A DNA stretch of 64,000 nucleotides from Paraburkholderia caffeinilytica (GCF_003368325.1 NZ_CP031467.1:2790001-2854000), one strand, 5' to 3'; counted from the first letter of the stretch, positions 1-7,369 are shown. The notes: generated from the letters alone by a model not told the origin. Numbers and translations: made by a program.

Positions 1-1274
1 AACTGTACGACTTGATGTTCTCGGGCTATATCGCGCCGGGCCTCGTGCGCAGCGGCATTCTCACCGCGACGACACACGGCCTGTTCGGCACCAGCGGGGT
101 GGCGAGTTTCATCGCGGCGTTATTCGCGGGACTCTTTATCGGCACGGCGGCATGCGGTTTTCTCGCCGACCGCTTCGGGCGGCGTGCGATCTTCACGTGG
201 TCGCTGCTGTGGTACACCGCGGCCAACATCATCATGGCGTTCCAGGACACGGCGCTTGGGCTCAACCTCTGGCGCTTCATCGCGGGAATCGGCATCGGCG
301 TGGAGATCGTGACGATCGGCACATACATCTCCGAGCTCGTGCCGAAGCACGTGCGCGGTCGTGCTTCGGCCTTCTCGCAGGCAGTCGGTTTCTGCGCGGT
401 GCCGATCGTCGCGTTTCTATCGTACTTGCTGGTGCCGCACCGTTATTTCGGTCTCGACGGCTGGCGGCTGGTCGTGCTGACCGGTGTAGTCGGCGCAATC
501 GTGGTGTGGTGGATTCGTCTGCGTTTGCCGGAGAGCCCACGCTGGCTGGCACAGAAAGGCCGCATCGAGGAAGCCGACGCGGTGATGAAGCGACTCGAAG
601 CGCGCGTGGAACGGGAATATGGACGGCCTTTGCCGGAGCCGGCGTTGCCTGAACCGGTGCGTGCGCGTGCCGCGTTTCGCGATCTGCTGGTGCCGCCGTA
701 TCGCAAGCGCACGCTGATGCTGATTATTTTCCACGTATTCCAGACGATGGGCTATTACGGCTTCGCGAACTGGATTCCGACGCTGCTGATCAAACAGGGC
801 ATTACCGTCACGACGAGTTTGATGTACGCGAGCGTCATCGCGATTGCCGCGCCCCTTGGACCATTGCTCGGGATGCTGATCGCCGACCGCTTCGAACGTA
901 AGACGGTGATTATCTGCATGGCGGCGGTGAACGTGGTGTGCGGGCTGCTGTTCAGCCAGGCGCGGGAGACGGTGTTGCTCGTGAGCTTGGGGGTGTGCCT
1001 TGTGCTGGCGGGCAACATTATTTCGTACAGCTACCACGCCTATCAGGCCGAGCTATTTCCGACCAGCATTCGGGCGAGGGCGGTGGGATTTGTTTATTCG
1101 TGGAGCCGGATTTCGGCGATGTTTTCCGCATTTGTGATTGCGGGATGCTTGAGCCGGTTTGGCGTGAACGGGGTGTTTGTGTTTATCTCCGGCGCGATGA
1201 TGATCGTCATGCTGGCCATCGGGACGCTTGGGCCGAAGACACGGGATGTCGCGTTGGAGGATATTTCGAAGTAG
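1..1274 (+). CDS. MFS transporter, sugar/metabolite:H+ symporter type (5' truncated)
   Basis: The reading frame is already open at base 3 (…LYDLMFSGY) and runs to TAG at 1272-1274, so the true start lies before the window; the TTG at 12 is not a convincing start. About 424 residues remain. The loop after helix 2 carries the MFS signature GFLADRFGRRAIF, and the centre has PESPRWLAQKGR, the conserved loop of the sugar/aromatic-acid transporter branch. About eleven hydrophobic helices are visible, so only the N-terminus and perhaps one helix are missing. It should be an inner-membrane proton-coupled importer of a sugar or organic acid. The substrate cannot be read from sequence, and the gene that might explain it is outside the window. 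Confidence 0.9.
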   Translation, partial: LYDLMFSGYIAPGLVRSGILTATTHGLFGTSGVASFIAALFAGLFIGTAACGFLADRFGRRAIFTWSLLWYTAANIIMAFQDTALGLNLWRFIAGIGIGVEIVTIGTYISELVPKHVRGRASAFSQAVGFCAVPIVAFLSYLLVPHRYFGLDGWRLVVLTGVVGAIVVWWIRLRLPESPRWLAQKGRIEEADAVMKRLEARVEREYGRPLPEPALPEPVRARAAFRDLLVPPYRKRTLMLIIFHVFQTMGYYGFANWIPTLLIKQGITVTTSLMYASVIAIAAPLGPLLGMLIADRFERKTVIICMAAVNVVCGLLFSQARETVLLVSLGVCLVLAGNIISYSYHAYQAELFPTSIRARAVGFVYSWSRISAMFSAFVIAGCLSRFGVNGVFVFISGAMMIVMLAIGTLGPKTRDVALEDISK

Positions 1275-1293
1275 TGCTTTGCGGAGGGGCGAT

Positions 1294-1313
1294 GCCCGCC
1301 TGGTGGGGCGGGC
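1294..1313 (+). terminator. GC-rich hairpin after the MFS gene
   Basis: A 7-bp stem, GCCCGCC at 1294-1300 pairing with GGCGGGC at 1307-1313, lies 20 bp after the MFS stop. No T-run follows, so it is only a weak terminator candidate. Confidence 0.25.
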
Positions 1314-1321
1314 CTGCTCGT

Positions 1322-1462
1322 TTAGTGCTTCTTTGGCGTTGCCGAAACGGTCGGCGCCACGCGGATCGGCGGCGCGCCTGACGGCGTTGTGGCCGGTGTA
1401 GGTTTCTTGGCCTGCTTCGGTTTCTTTACTTCCCGGTTGCTGCGCATTTGACCTTTTGCCAT
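1322..1462 (-). CDS. Small basic protein, 46 aa, unknown function
   Basis: ATG at 1462-1460 is preceded by a good GGGAG ribosome site about eight bases upstream and the frame closes with TAA at 1324-1322. The product begins MAKGQMRSNREVKKPKQAKK and ends APTVSATPKKH. It is strongly basic in the first half, then Pro/Thr/Ala-rich, with no membrane segment and no signal peptide. Similar short MAKGQxRSNRE proteins are, from memory, common in Burkholderia-group genomes without an assigned role. It sits alone, convergent with the MFS gene. The basic, disordered composition would fit a nucleic-acid- or ribosome-associated protein, but that is a guess. Start, ribosome site and frame are seen directly. 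Confidence 0.75.
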   Translation of the reverse strand: MAKGQMRSNREVKKPKQAKKPTPATTPSGAPPIRVAPTVSATPKKH

Positions 1463-1781
1463 GATGGACTCCCGATTGGCTTTTGTCGCTCCGTGAGGGA
1501 GCAGTTAGATAGTGTGCGCTGATTTCGGGGTTTAGGGGCGGGATTTTCTTTTTGCCTGCGTGGCAAAAAAAGGACGCTGCGTTAAGTGCTACCTTCCCCT
1601 GGTCGTGGACCGACTAGCGATTCCACCACGTGCCGAACCGAGGCGCCTTGGATGCCACGAAATTTGACCTTACTGGTTGGCGCGTGCGGCGCTCAACCAG
1701 TAAGGTCATGTTATTAACCACACCGAAGAGGTGCAAGCGCCAATGCTGGCGCTTGGGCAGCTATTTCATCCTCTGGCGAGC
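1463..1781. other. Intergenic region, 319 bp
   Basis: No convincing gene. It holds the 15-bp perfect inverted repeat at 1665-1708, listed separately, and a TTTTTGCC…GGCAAAAA inverted repeat near 1550-1571 with a short loop. Confidence 0.5.
1665..1708. repeat. Perfect 15-bp inverted repeat with 14-nt loop
   Basis: The arm TGACCTTACTGGTTG (1665-1679) is the exact reverse complement of CAACCAGTAAGGTCA (1694-1708). The 14-nt GC-rich loop (1680-1693) separates them. It lies 73 bp beyond the stop of the last LprI-like gene, so it could end that transcript, but no T-run follows on either side. A recombination or protein-binding site is the alternative. Confidence 0.75.
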
Positions 1782-2264
1782 TTATTCATCAGTGTTCGCC
1801 TTCGCCAGTTCGTGAAGTCGATTTCTGGTGATCCGAGTCATGCAGTCCCAAAACTCAATAAAACGCGACGATGCAGGGCCGGTTTCATACACCTCGGCGT
1901 AGCAATAACTATCTCTGTATATTTCCCAATGGGCTTGCGCTTTTCTAAAATAAGGTAGTGCTTCGGGTTCGCCTTCGGATCGTAGAGCTTTGTCATTCTT
2001 TTCTATTTCCCGCGTAGCTATTGACACTCTTTTATTTAAGGAGTCAATTGCGATCTCAAATTCAAAGTGGGCGCACGCTGCTAAATCAAATCCTCCTAGC
2101 CTATCGTTTTTGCAATACAACTCAATCTGCTCACGGGTCTTGCCGGTGAAGTATACACTTGCGGGCTTGGCCTTCTTGTAGTCGAACGTCCGGCCGTAGA
2201 TTGTTTCGGCGGACGCCGAATGAGAAATCGTGGAAAGCAATAAGAAAATAATAATGGATCGCAT
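1782..2264 (-). CDS. LprI-like (DUF1311) periplasmic protein, probable lysozyme-effector immunity 2
   Basis: 160 residues with an N-terminal signal peptide (MRSIIIFLLLSTISHSASA, cleavage near residue 19). The mature part has paired cysteines and the pattern typical of the LprI/DUF1311 group: AACAHFEFEIAIDSLNKR, WEIYRDSYCYAE, then FWDCMTRITRNRLHEL near the end. LprI of Mycobacterium is a lysozyme inhibitor. Here the gene is last in a minus-strand operon behind a GH24 lysozyme and PAAR proteins, 37 bp after a second LprI-like gene. Inference: a periplasmic immunity protein protecting the producer or sisters from the lysozyme. Family match is by motif pattern only; the two LprI-like proteins are divergent from each other. 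Confidence 0.65.
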   Translation of the reverse strand: MRSIIIFLLLSTISHSASAETIYGRTFDYKKAKPASVYFTGKTREQIELYCKNDRLGGFDLAACAHFEFEIAIDSLNKRVSIATREIEKNDKALRSEGEPEALPYFRKAQAHWEIYRDSYCYAEVYETGPASSRFIEFWDCMTRITRNRLHELAKANTDE

Positions 2265-2301
2265 CGTAAATTCCCGTTCCCGCCAAAGCGGGGTATATTT
2301 T

Positions 2302-2709
2302 CTACCAATTTGCCATTGTTAGCAGATCCGTGAGGAACTTGTTTTGAATTTTGCGCAGCTCAAATATGCACTGTTGGTATAGCGCGGGATACATGGAACC
2401 GTCTGGGTTAGTCTCCCATCCAGCGCCGGCGTCGCGTTGCAATTCACAGAATTTCACCCCGTCGTCCTGCGCGGCCATATAGGCATCAAGCACTGCTGCA
2501 TGCTCGTTGCTAGCCGGGATTTTTGAACGTATTTTCCTGTACAACAATTTGTTTTCTTCGGCCACCTCCGCTTGCAAACCGGCGAAGCATTGCGCATCGG
2601 AAAAACCGCCGCCTAAGTGCTTCAGGCATTCTGGGTTTGTTTTCGCCAATGCCCAGTCAGAAGATAGGACGAGGACCATAATTGCGAAGAGTTGCCTAGT
2701 GAGATGCAT
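2302..2709 (-). CDS. LprI-like (DUF1311) periplasmic protein, probable lysozyme-effector immunity 1
   Basis: 135 residues. The signal peptide is MHLTRQLFAIMVLVLSSDWALA, cleavage near residue 22. The mature protein shows the LprI layout: NPECLKH, DAQCFAGLQAEVAEENKLLY, then AQDDGVKFCELQRDAG and YQQCIFELRKIQNKFL, with four cysteines. Its start at 2709 lies inside the lysozyme gene: the two overlap by 14 bp, so translation is probably coupled and the two proteins made together. That tight link to a cell-wall hydrolase is the normal architecture of a type VI effector with its periplasmic immunity protein. The function is inferred from context; the overlap and signal peptide are seen directly. Confidence 0.7.
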   Translation of the reverse strand: MHLTRQLFAIMVLVLSSDWALAKTNPECLKHLGGGFSDAQCFAGLQAEVAEENKLLYRKIRSKIPASNEHAAVLDAYMAAQDDGVKFCELQRDAGAGWETNPDGSMYPALYQQCIFELRKIQNKFLTDLLTMANW

Positions 2710-3274
2710 CGTAGAGCCCCGATGCGAAAAGGCGAGCTTCGGAATAACGACGCGGAGGAAGCCCTGGATTGCTGCCGATACGATACGTTAGAATGAACTC
2801 GAACATTCCGGTGTAATTTCCCGTGTTAAGCTTTCTAATTATCTCATCGGCTCCAGAGTTTGGTCCGCAATTGTAAACGATGCTTACCAGAGCGTCATAT
2901 TCGAATTGAAAGAGGGGTACGTGTATGTCGTCGTTTAAACGACGCTCCATTCGCGCTACATCGTGCTTCTTGAAATCTCTCGCGCGCTCAAGCGAAATTG
3001 TCTGCCCGACCTGGATATGGTCCGATGGCACGATGCGATGTCCGCAGGCGACCGTTGGAATTCCAACGTTGTCGCGATACGCCTTTAGAATAAATCCGTC
3101 TGTAACGTAGTGTCCCTGAAAATTTGTACCATTCAATATGCCGGACTCCCATACCGCTATAAAGGAAAGCCCGTCATCGGACATTGTCCATGGTTTGCCC
3201 AGTCGCTGTGTGTAGACCGTTACAGACGAGTTTGGATTGGTGTTCGTCACTACGATTGCAAGTGGCTGAGTCAT
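2696..3274 (-). CDS. GH24 (T4-type) lysozyme, probable type VI secretion effector
   Basis: 192 residues, no signal peptide. The GH24 catalytic triad is visible: Glu43 in VWESG, Asp68 in KAYRDNVG and Thr74 in IPTVACGH, with the Asp-to-Thr spacing of six seen in T4 lysozyme. The segment between Glu43 and Asp68 is about 16 residues longer than in T4 lysozyme. Later motifs FQFEYDALVSIVYNCG and the C-terminal PPRRYSEARLF fit the phage-lysozyme fold. It should cleave the MurNAc-GlcNAc bond of peptidoglycan. The start codon overlaps the upstream PAAR gene stop by 4 bp (ATGA). No holin or phage structural genes are near, which argues against a prophage lysis gene and for delivery by a type VI tip. 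Confidence 0.85.
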   Translation of the reverse strand: MTQPLAIVVTNTNPNSSVTVYTQRLGKPWTMSDDGLSFIAVWESGILNGTNFQGHYVTDGFILKAYRDNVGIPTVACGHRIVPSDHIQVGQTISLERARDFKKHDVARMERRLNDDIHVPLFQFEYDALVSIVYNCGPNSGADEIIRKLNTGNYTGMFEFILTYRIGSNPGLPPRRYSEARLFASGLYDASH

Positions 3275-3849
3275 TGCGCACCTCGCAAATGGCCGAGGTG
3301 GATAGAAATATTCCTTGCGTGGTCTGTCTGATAGCGCGCCGTTCGCCCCTGCGAGTCGGTTACTCCATGCTTCAACTCACCAGACGGCAGGCGGATCGAG
3401 TAGTAGGTTTCTGCCAAAGGCTGACCATGCATATCCTTCAGTACGACCTGTTCGTCATAATGGCCGGTGAATGCGCTGCCGTTTTCTTCTGAGCGCGCAA
3501 CGCCCGTGAAGCCGACGCTGCCTTGGTCAATCAGTCGGCAGCACTGGCCGTAAACGGAAATGACACGGGGGTGCGGCGTGCATTTGCACAGCACATGGTC
3601 GCCACCAAGGGCCATGTCTTGCCCCAATTCGCCGCTGTGTGGACGCCGGACCGAAACCGGGAACACGCCCGGAACGATCTTCCCCGCACTTTTACATTTG
3701 TCGCACCATGCCTCGTGTCCAATGTAGGCCACTCGCCTGGATCGTCCGTTGTCGTCCGTGATCGTGCAATTGTCTTTGCCCGTAACCACACAACCGCCGC
3801 CGCCGCTATCAAGCGGATCGCCTTCGACTACTGCGTAATAGATGGGCAT
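3271..3849 (-). CDS. PAAR-domain protein with C-terminal transthyretin-like domain
   Basis: 192 residues. The N-terminal ~100 residues look like a PAAR module: MPIYYAVVEGDPLDSGGGGC, a CDKCKSAG…PGVFPVS segment, and GGDHVLCKC, with paired Cys/His able to bind the zinc of a PAAR tip. The C-terminal ~75 residues (DEQVVLKDMHGQPLAETYY…GVTDSQGRTA) resemble the beta-rich transthyretin-like domain that follows VgrG or PAAR cores and recruits effectors. It begins at the stop of the double-PAAR gene (TAATG, 1-bp overlap) and overlaps the lysozyme start by 4 bp. Probable role: sharpen the VgrG spike and dock the lysozyme. No vgrG or other type VI gene is in the window. Confidence 0.7.
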   Translation of the reverse strand: MPIYYAVVEGDPLDSGGGGCVVTGKDNCTITDDNGRSRRVAYIGHEAWCDKCKSAGKIVPGVFPVSVRRPHSGELGQDMALGGDHVLCKCTPHPRVISVYGQCCRLIDQGSVGFTGVARSEENGSAFTGHYDEQVVLKDMHGQPLAETYYSIRLPSGELKHGVTDSQGRTARYQTDHARNISIHLGHLRGAQ

Positions 3850-4571
3850 TATTCAGCCTCCGCTCCGTGGCCTGGGAATAAGCCGGTCTCTTCGCTGATC
3901 GGATAGTGAGTGGCGGTGGCGATGTTCGCGTACATTGGGACGAAGCTGGTCGCATGTCCGTTGCGATGCGGGCTGTCAGTAATCACATCGCCGTTGTCCA
4001 GCATGCTTCCCACTACTGCGAGCGGTTTAAAGTGAGGCGTGTCCGGCAAGCCGACACCCGTGACGATTTGCGCGCGAGTGCCATCGGAGTATTCGATGAA
4101 GTCACCCGTACATGCCGCATTGCGGCCGGTATCACGGATTTGAAACGTACCAGTTACCTTGCGCAGTACGCCGCCTTGACGCGTTGTTGCTCCTGTGACG
4201 GCAAAGCGCCAGAGTTGGACGGTACCGGGTGGAGGAACATAGCCGCTATCAAACAGGCCTGCGATGATTTCGCCTTCGTGCACGGTGAAATAGGCGTCTT
4301 TCCACAGCGTCTCAATGATGCGGTCGCCATTGCTCAGACTACTTCCGACCAATGCAGCGGGGCGACCATTTAACACGCACATAAAACCCGAGCCGTCCAC
4401 AATCACTGCCTCGCTGCCGTCGGTGTATGTCACAACATCGCCGACAGATGCCAGGCCGAGGCCGCAATGAGACGCACCACCTGTTGCGGTAGTAACACGT
4501 CCTCCGCGCTCGGTTAGCGAGCCGATTGTCGCGCACAGATATTTGATTTCTTTGCTCTGCTTATCTTTCAT
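3849..4571 (-). CDS. Double PAAR-domain protein
   Basis: 240 residues built from two related halves. First half: ATIGSLTERGGRVTTATGG, VGDVVTYTDGSEAVIVDG, NGRPAALVGSSLSNGDRIIE. Second half: TGATTRQGGVLRKVTGTFQI, GDFIEYSDGTRAQIVTGVG, FKPLAVVGSMLDNGDVITDS. This GD…GG pattern is that of PAAR-type proteins at the tip of type VI spikes. Start at 4571 has an AGGAGA ribosome site. It is the first gene of a five-gene operon and is followed with 1-bp overlap by a second PAAR protein. Two PAAR units in one chain are unusual, because one tip normally binds one PAAR cone; one unit may serve as effector adaptor. Assignment rests on motifs and context. Confidence 0.65.
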   Translation of the reverse strand: MKDKQSKEIKYLCATIGSLTERGGRVTTATGGASHCGLGLASVGDVVTYTDGSEAVIVDGSGFMCVLNGRPAALVGSSLSNGDRIIETLWKDAYFTVHEGEIIAGLFDSGYVPPPGTVQLWRFAVTGATTRQGGVLRKVTGTFQIRDTGRNAACTGDFIEYSDGTRAQIVTGVGLPDTPHFKPLAVVGSMLDNGDVITDSPHRNGHATSFVPMYANIATATHYPISEETGLFPGHGAEAE

Positions 4572-4878
4572 ATGCTGTCTCCTGCAAGTAGTTGAACAAG
4601 ACCAACTTGCCGAGACTCACTGCGTCTGAGCGCGACTGCTATAGGACAGATCCGAAACGATAACAATGTGATTCAGGGTGCATGAGCAATTGCATGAAAC
4701 GTTAGGGACGGTGGCGGGATCGTTGTGAGTTCGGTTAAAGGTGCGTTAACTCTGGCTCTTGTGGCCGGGGGAAAGGCGACGTAGGAACACGTGCTGAGTA
4801 TTGAAGATGCGTTGGGCGATTTACCCGATCCGCGCAGCGCCACGCCACGCCGTGCGCGGGGAAAATGTAAAGATTAGT

Positions 4879-5178
4879 TATAATTTGCGCGTTTAGCCTG
4901 TTTGGGCGATCGTCCCAAAAAATAGGTGATTTACATTGTTCCTGCCGTTAGACAAAAACGGCGCGGGTTTGACGGCCCGATGTTGTGTATGACCGCACTG
5001 CCTACGAGAGTAGGTAGTGCTCATCTCTGCGCGTTCTCTATGGGCGGGCGGTGGTGAGGGAGCCGCAAGGCTCGCCGGTTAATGGTCTCACAACCCGGTC
5101 CGTCAACCTTGCCACGTGCCCGCTCACCCATCTGTTAGTGAGTGTCGGGCGATTCAGGAACGAACTGGAAATCGCACC
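4879..5178 (+). promoter_or_regulatory. Structured RNA leader with two GNRA hairpins, upstream of the 5179 gene
   Basis: A TATAAT box is at 4879-4884, without a clear -35. Hairpin A: GCACTGCCTAC (4995-5005) pairs with GTAGGTAGTGC (5010-5020) around a GAGA tetraloop, 11 pairs with one G-U. Hairpin B: GAGCC (5060-5064) and GGCTC (5069-5073) around a GCAA tetraloop, enclosed by GTGAG (5054-5058) and CTCAC (5087-5091). Hairpin C: GCCCG+CTCAC (5118-5127) pairs with GTGAG (5138-5142) and CGGGC (5146-5150). Two GNRA loops in 80 nt and three stems strongly suggest a folded RNA, as a cis-regulatory leader or separate small RNA. I do not recognise the class. Confidence 0.5.
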
Positions 5179-5649
5179 ATGAGTAAAGCCACTAAGAAGA
5201 CCCAATCCGCAGCACGTCCCCCTGTTGACGCTATCCAGTACGAAAGACTAGCGCTATCGGCGCACAACTTGTGCGGCCGGCAGTTGGATCAACTCAGGCG
5301 ACTGTCTATTCTTGCGGCCTCAATATGCAGGAGTCCATCCATGACGAGGGAGGAGCGGCAGAGCCAGAAGGCGCTATTGGAACTGCTGGTTGAAACAGCT
5401 GAGGGGTATGAACGGGAGGTGGAATGCGATCGCGAACTGTACCAGGTGATCGCACTCGACGCTAAGGGGGTACCTCACAGTCGCATCACGGCCAACGTTG
5501 CGGCGAAACTGCTGTCCGAAGCCGCGCAAGCGGCGGGGGAAACATGGGCTGACGCGGAGCCGAGTACGAGTACGACTGCGACGGGCAAGCCAGTGCCAAC
5601 AAGACCTGCCGCGAGGGCCGACGAGCAGCAGGCGGTCGTACAACACTGA
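5179..5649 (+). CDS. Hypothetical protein, 156 aa
   Basis: The ATG at 5179 (MSKATKKTQSAARPPVDA) is chosen over an upstream GTG at 5116, which would put coding sequence through hairpin C. Residues ~20-95 are predicted helical with heptad-like leucines and cysteines (LCGRQLDQLRRLSILAASIC, ALLELLVETAEGYEREVE). The C-terminal ~40 residues are Thr/Pro/Ala-rich and probably disordered. No signal peptide or membrane helix. I do not recognise the family. It is a lone gene behind the structured leader, with the extragenic repeat block downstream. Gene reality is supported by its codon pattern and length, but is not certain. Confidence 0.6.
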   Translation: MSKATKKTQSAARPPVDAIQYERLALSAHNLCGRQLDQLRRLSILAASICRSPSMTREERQSQKALLELLVETAEGYEREVECDRELYQVIALDAKGVPHSRITANVAAKLLSEAAQAAGETWADAEPSTSTTATGKPVPTRPAARADEQQAVVQH

Positions 5650-6031
5650 CCAGCCGCAGCGGTGACCACTTCGCACCGGAGAAGATGGTTCGAATTGCTC
5701 GCAGTCGATGCGGATGATGCGGTCGATGCGGATGGAGAGGCAGTTATCGTTGTTTGAACTGCCTTATCTAGACCGGGTTCTCCGTTCAGAAAAGGGGACT
5801 GCGAGCGTGGAAGCGAGGCACTTGCAGGCGATGTCGAGTCGGATGCGTTTGGTCCCGTTGTCCATAGCAGTTGGTTTCATGAAGTACCCGTCGGCGCGCG
5901 CAGCGCCGCCGGAAGTATGACGCCCTTGTCACAAGCACAGGCAGGGGCACGAACACAGATTCCAGATGCACCACTACCGTATGCTGGCTACGGTGCCCAC
6001 TTAGCATTAGCGGTTTGAGCCGCTTTCTTTG
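5650..6031. other. Intergenic region, no convincing gene
   Basis: A 70-codon frame at 5708-5920 begins MRMMRSMRMERQ, with low-complexity Met/Arg and no clear ribosome site. It is not accepted as a gene. Nothing else recognised. Confidence 0.4.
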
Positions 6032-6063
6032 CTTACTTTCTTTGCGGCGGCAAAGAAAGTAAG
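6032..6063. repeat. Extragenic palindromic hairpin
   Basis: CTTACTTTCTTTGC (6032-6045) pairs perfectly with GCAAAGAAAGTAAG (6050-6063) across a 4-nt GGCG loop. The flanking TTTCTTTG copies and the following GTGCCTGCCCCGCACAGGGGC form a module that, from memory, recurs many times between genes in Paraburkholderia. It may act as a bidirectional transcript end or a mobile extragenic element. Confidence 0.8.
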
Positions 6064-6103
6064 TGCCTGCCCCGCACAGGGGCGAACGCTAATAGACCAC
6101 TAA

Positions 6104-6373
6104 CAATTCAAGGAAAGGCCAACGCCGTAGGCGCACCGACACGAACGCGCCGGCAGGCAAACAATTCAAGGAAAGGCCAACACCGTAAGCACACCGACAA
6201 AAATGCGCTGCGCAGGCAATCAATTCAAGGAAAGACCAACGCCATAAGCACTCGGACGAAGAAGCGCCGCGCAGGCAAAGAAAGCCAGGAAAAGTCCAAC
6301 GCCGCAGGCATACAAGCGAACAAGCGAACAAGCGAACAAGCGAACAAGCAAACGAACAAACGCCGCGCAGGCA
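6104..6373. repeat. Tandem repeat array, 58-59-bp units plus an 8-bp microsatellite
   Basis: Units starting CAATTCAAGGAAAG occur at 6104, 6162 and 6221, and a decayed fourth starts near 6280. Each ends in a GCGC…CAGGCA block. Inside the last unit the 8-mer ACAAGCGA is repeated four times exactly and once with a change (6312-6351). No spacer pattern typical of CRISPR is present because the whole unit is repeated. It lies next to the extragenic hairpin and probably belongs to the same repeat family. Confidence 0.85.
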
Positions 6374-6385
6374 CAAACCCCAAAC

Positions 6386-7369
6386 TCACCCCCCACGGCC
6401 CTTACTACGCCGCCAGGTCTCCGACGGCAACTCCCCAAACTGCCCACGATACTCGTTGGAGAAATTCCCAAAATGCCAAAACCCCCACCGCGTAGCGACT
6501 TCGGTCACCGAACCAGAACCTCCCAATTCACGCCGCACATGATCAAGCCGAACAGCACGTATATACGCTGAAGGATTCACCCCCAGGGTATCCTCAAACG
6601 CATACTGCAACGTGCGCCGGCTCGCACGAAACCGCGCACATAGCTCGGCCACGGACAGCGGGCAATCGGGCGACTCTTCAACCTGCTCACGAACGCTGCG
6701 CACGAGTTGCCAGTTCCGCGCGGTACGCGCTTCGACGCTCCCGTGTGGATCCGCATCCCGCACGCCCTGCAAGGCATCGGCAAGACCGAATATCACCGAC
6801 TTCTCGAACGACGCCGCCACGCCGCGATCGTCGAGCAAAGCCGGCGTCGCAGCCACAGCGTCGAGCATTTGCTTCAGTACCTCGCGAAGGCCCTGCAATC
6901 TCGCGGGATCGATATTCAACACGCCCGGCCTCGCACCTAGCAGCAGCGCAATTTCATCGAGCTGCGAGCGCACCCGTTCATCGCTGATCGCACTGGGTTC
7001 GATCTCCAGATTCACCACCACGTGCTTGTCCGGCGATAAAAACTCGAACCCGCCATCGCCGGAAAACACATGCAGACCGTCACGATGACTCGTCTGCCCG
7101 CACAGGAGCGCATGCCCTTCGAGTTGGAAAGGAACGCCCACGGCAAGCTTGGAGCGCGCCACCTGACCGCGTTGATAAACCGTGCGGTTCAGCCGCTCCA
7201 CCAGCACCCGTACACCGCCCGCGGCGAACGAACTCACCGAACCGTCGAAGGCGCCGCGCGAAATCTGGCAGTAGCTCTGGTTCCACGCGTCGAGCAACAT
7301 CGCCTGCTCGTCGATGTTCCGGCAACGGCGAATCTCGACGGCGCTGCTTGTCTGATTGACCGGCTGCAT
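6386..7369 (-). CDS. AraC/XylS-family transcription regulator (EutR-like)
   Basis: 327 residues. The C-terminal third is a double helix-turn-helix: CPLSVAELCARFRASRRTLQ and VTEVATRWGFWHFGNFSNEY, ending FGELPSETWRR. The WGFWHFGNFS form of the second recognition helix is typical of the EutR/FeaR-like subgroup. The N-terminal ~200 residues are the effector-sensing part with no enzyme motif. Start 7369 has GGGAGA upstream. It is divergent from an SDR dehydrogenase and an APC permease across 262 bp, so it most likely controls that pair in response to an amine or amino acid. The ligand is unknown. Confidence 0.88.
   Translation of the reverse strand: MQPVNQTSSAVEIRRCRNIDEQAMLLDAWNQSYCQISRGAFDGSVSSFAAGGVRVLVERLNRTVYQRGQVARSKLAVGVPFQLEGHALLCGQTSHRDGLHVFSGDGGFEFLSPDKHVVVNLEIEPSAISDERVRSQLDEIALLLGARPGVLNIDPARLQGLREVLKQMLDAVAATPALLDDRGVAASFEKSVIFGLADALQGVRDADPHGSVEARTARNWQLVRSVREQVEESPDCPLSVAELCARFRASRRTLQYAFEDTLGVNPSAYIRAVRLDHVRRELGGSGSVTEVATRWGFWHFGNFSNEYRGQFGELPSETWRRSKGRGG

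Noticed and set aside
1782..4571. Prophage lysis module
   Set aside because: A lysozyme is present, but there is no holin, spanin or phage structural gene; PAAR proteins and exported inhibitors fit type VI better.
5708..5920. 70-codon frame MRMMRSMRMERQ…
   Set aside because: Low complexity, no ribosome site, no family.
6104..6373. Possible CRISPR array
   Set aside because: Whole ~58-bp units repeat with no unique spacers, and no cas gene is near.
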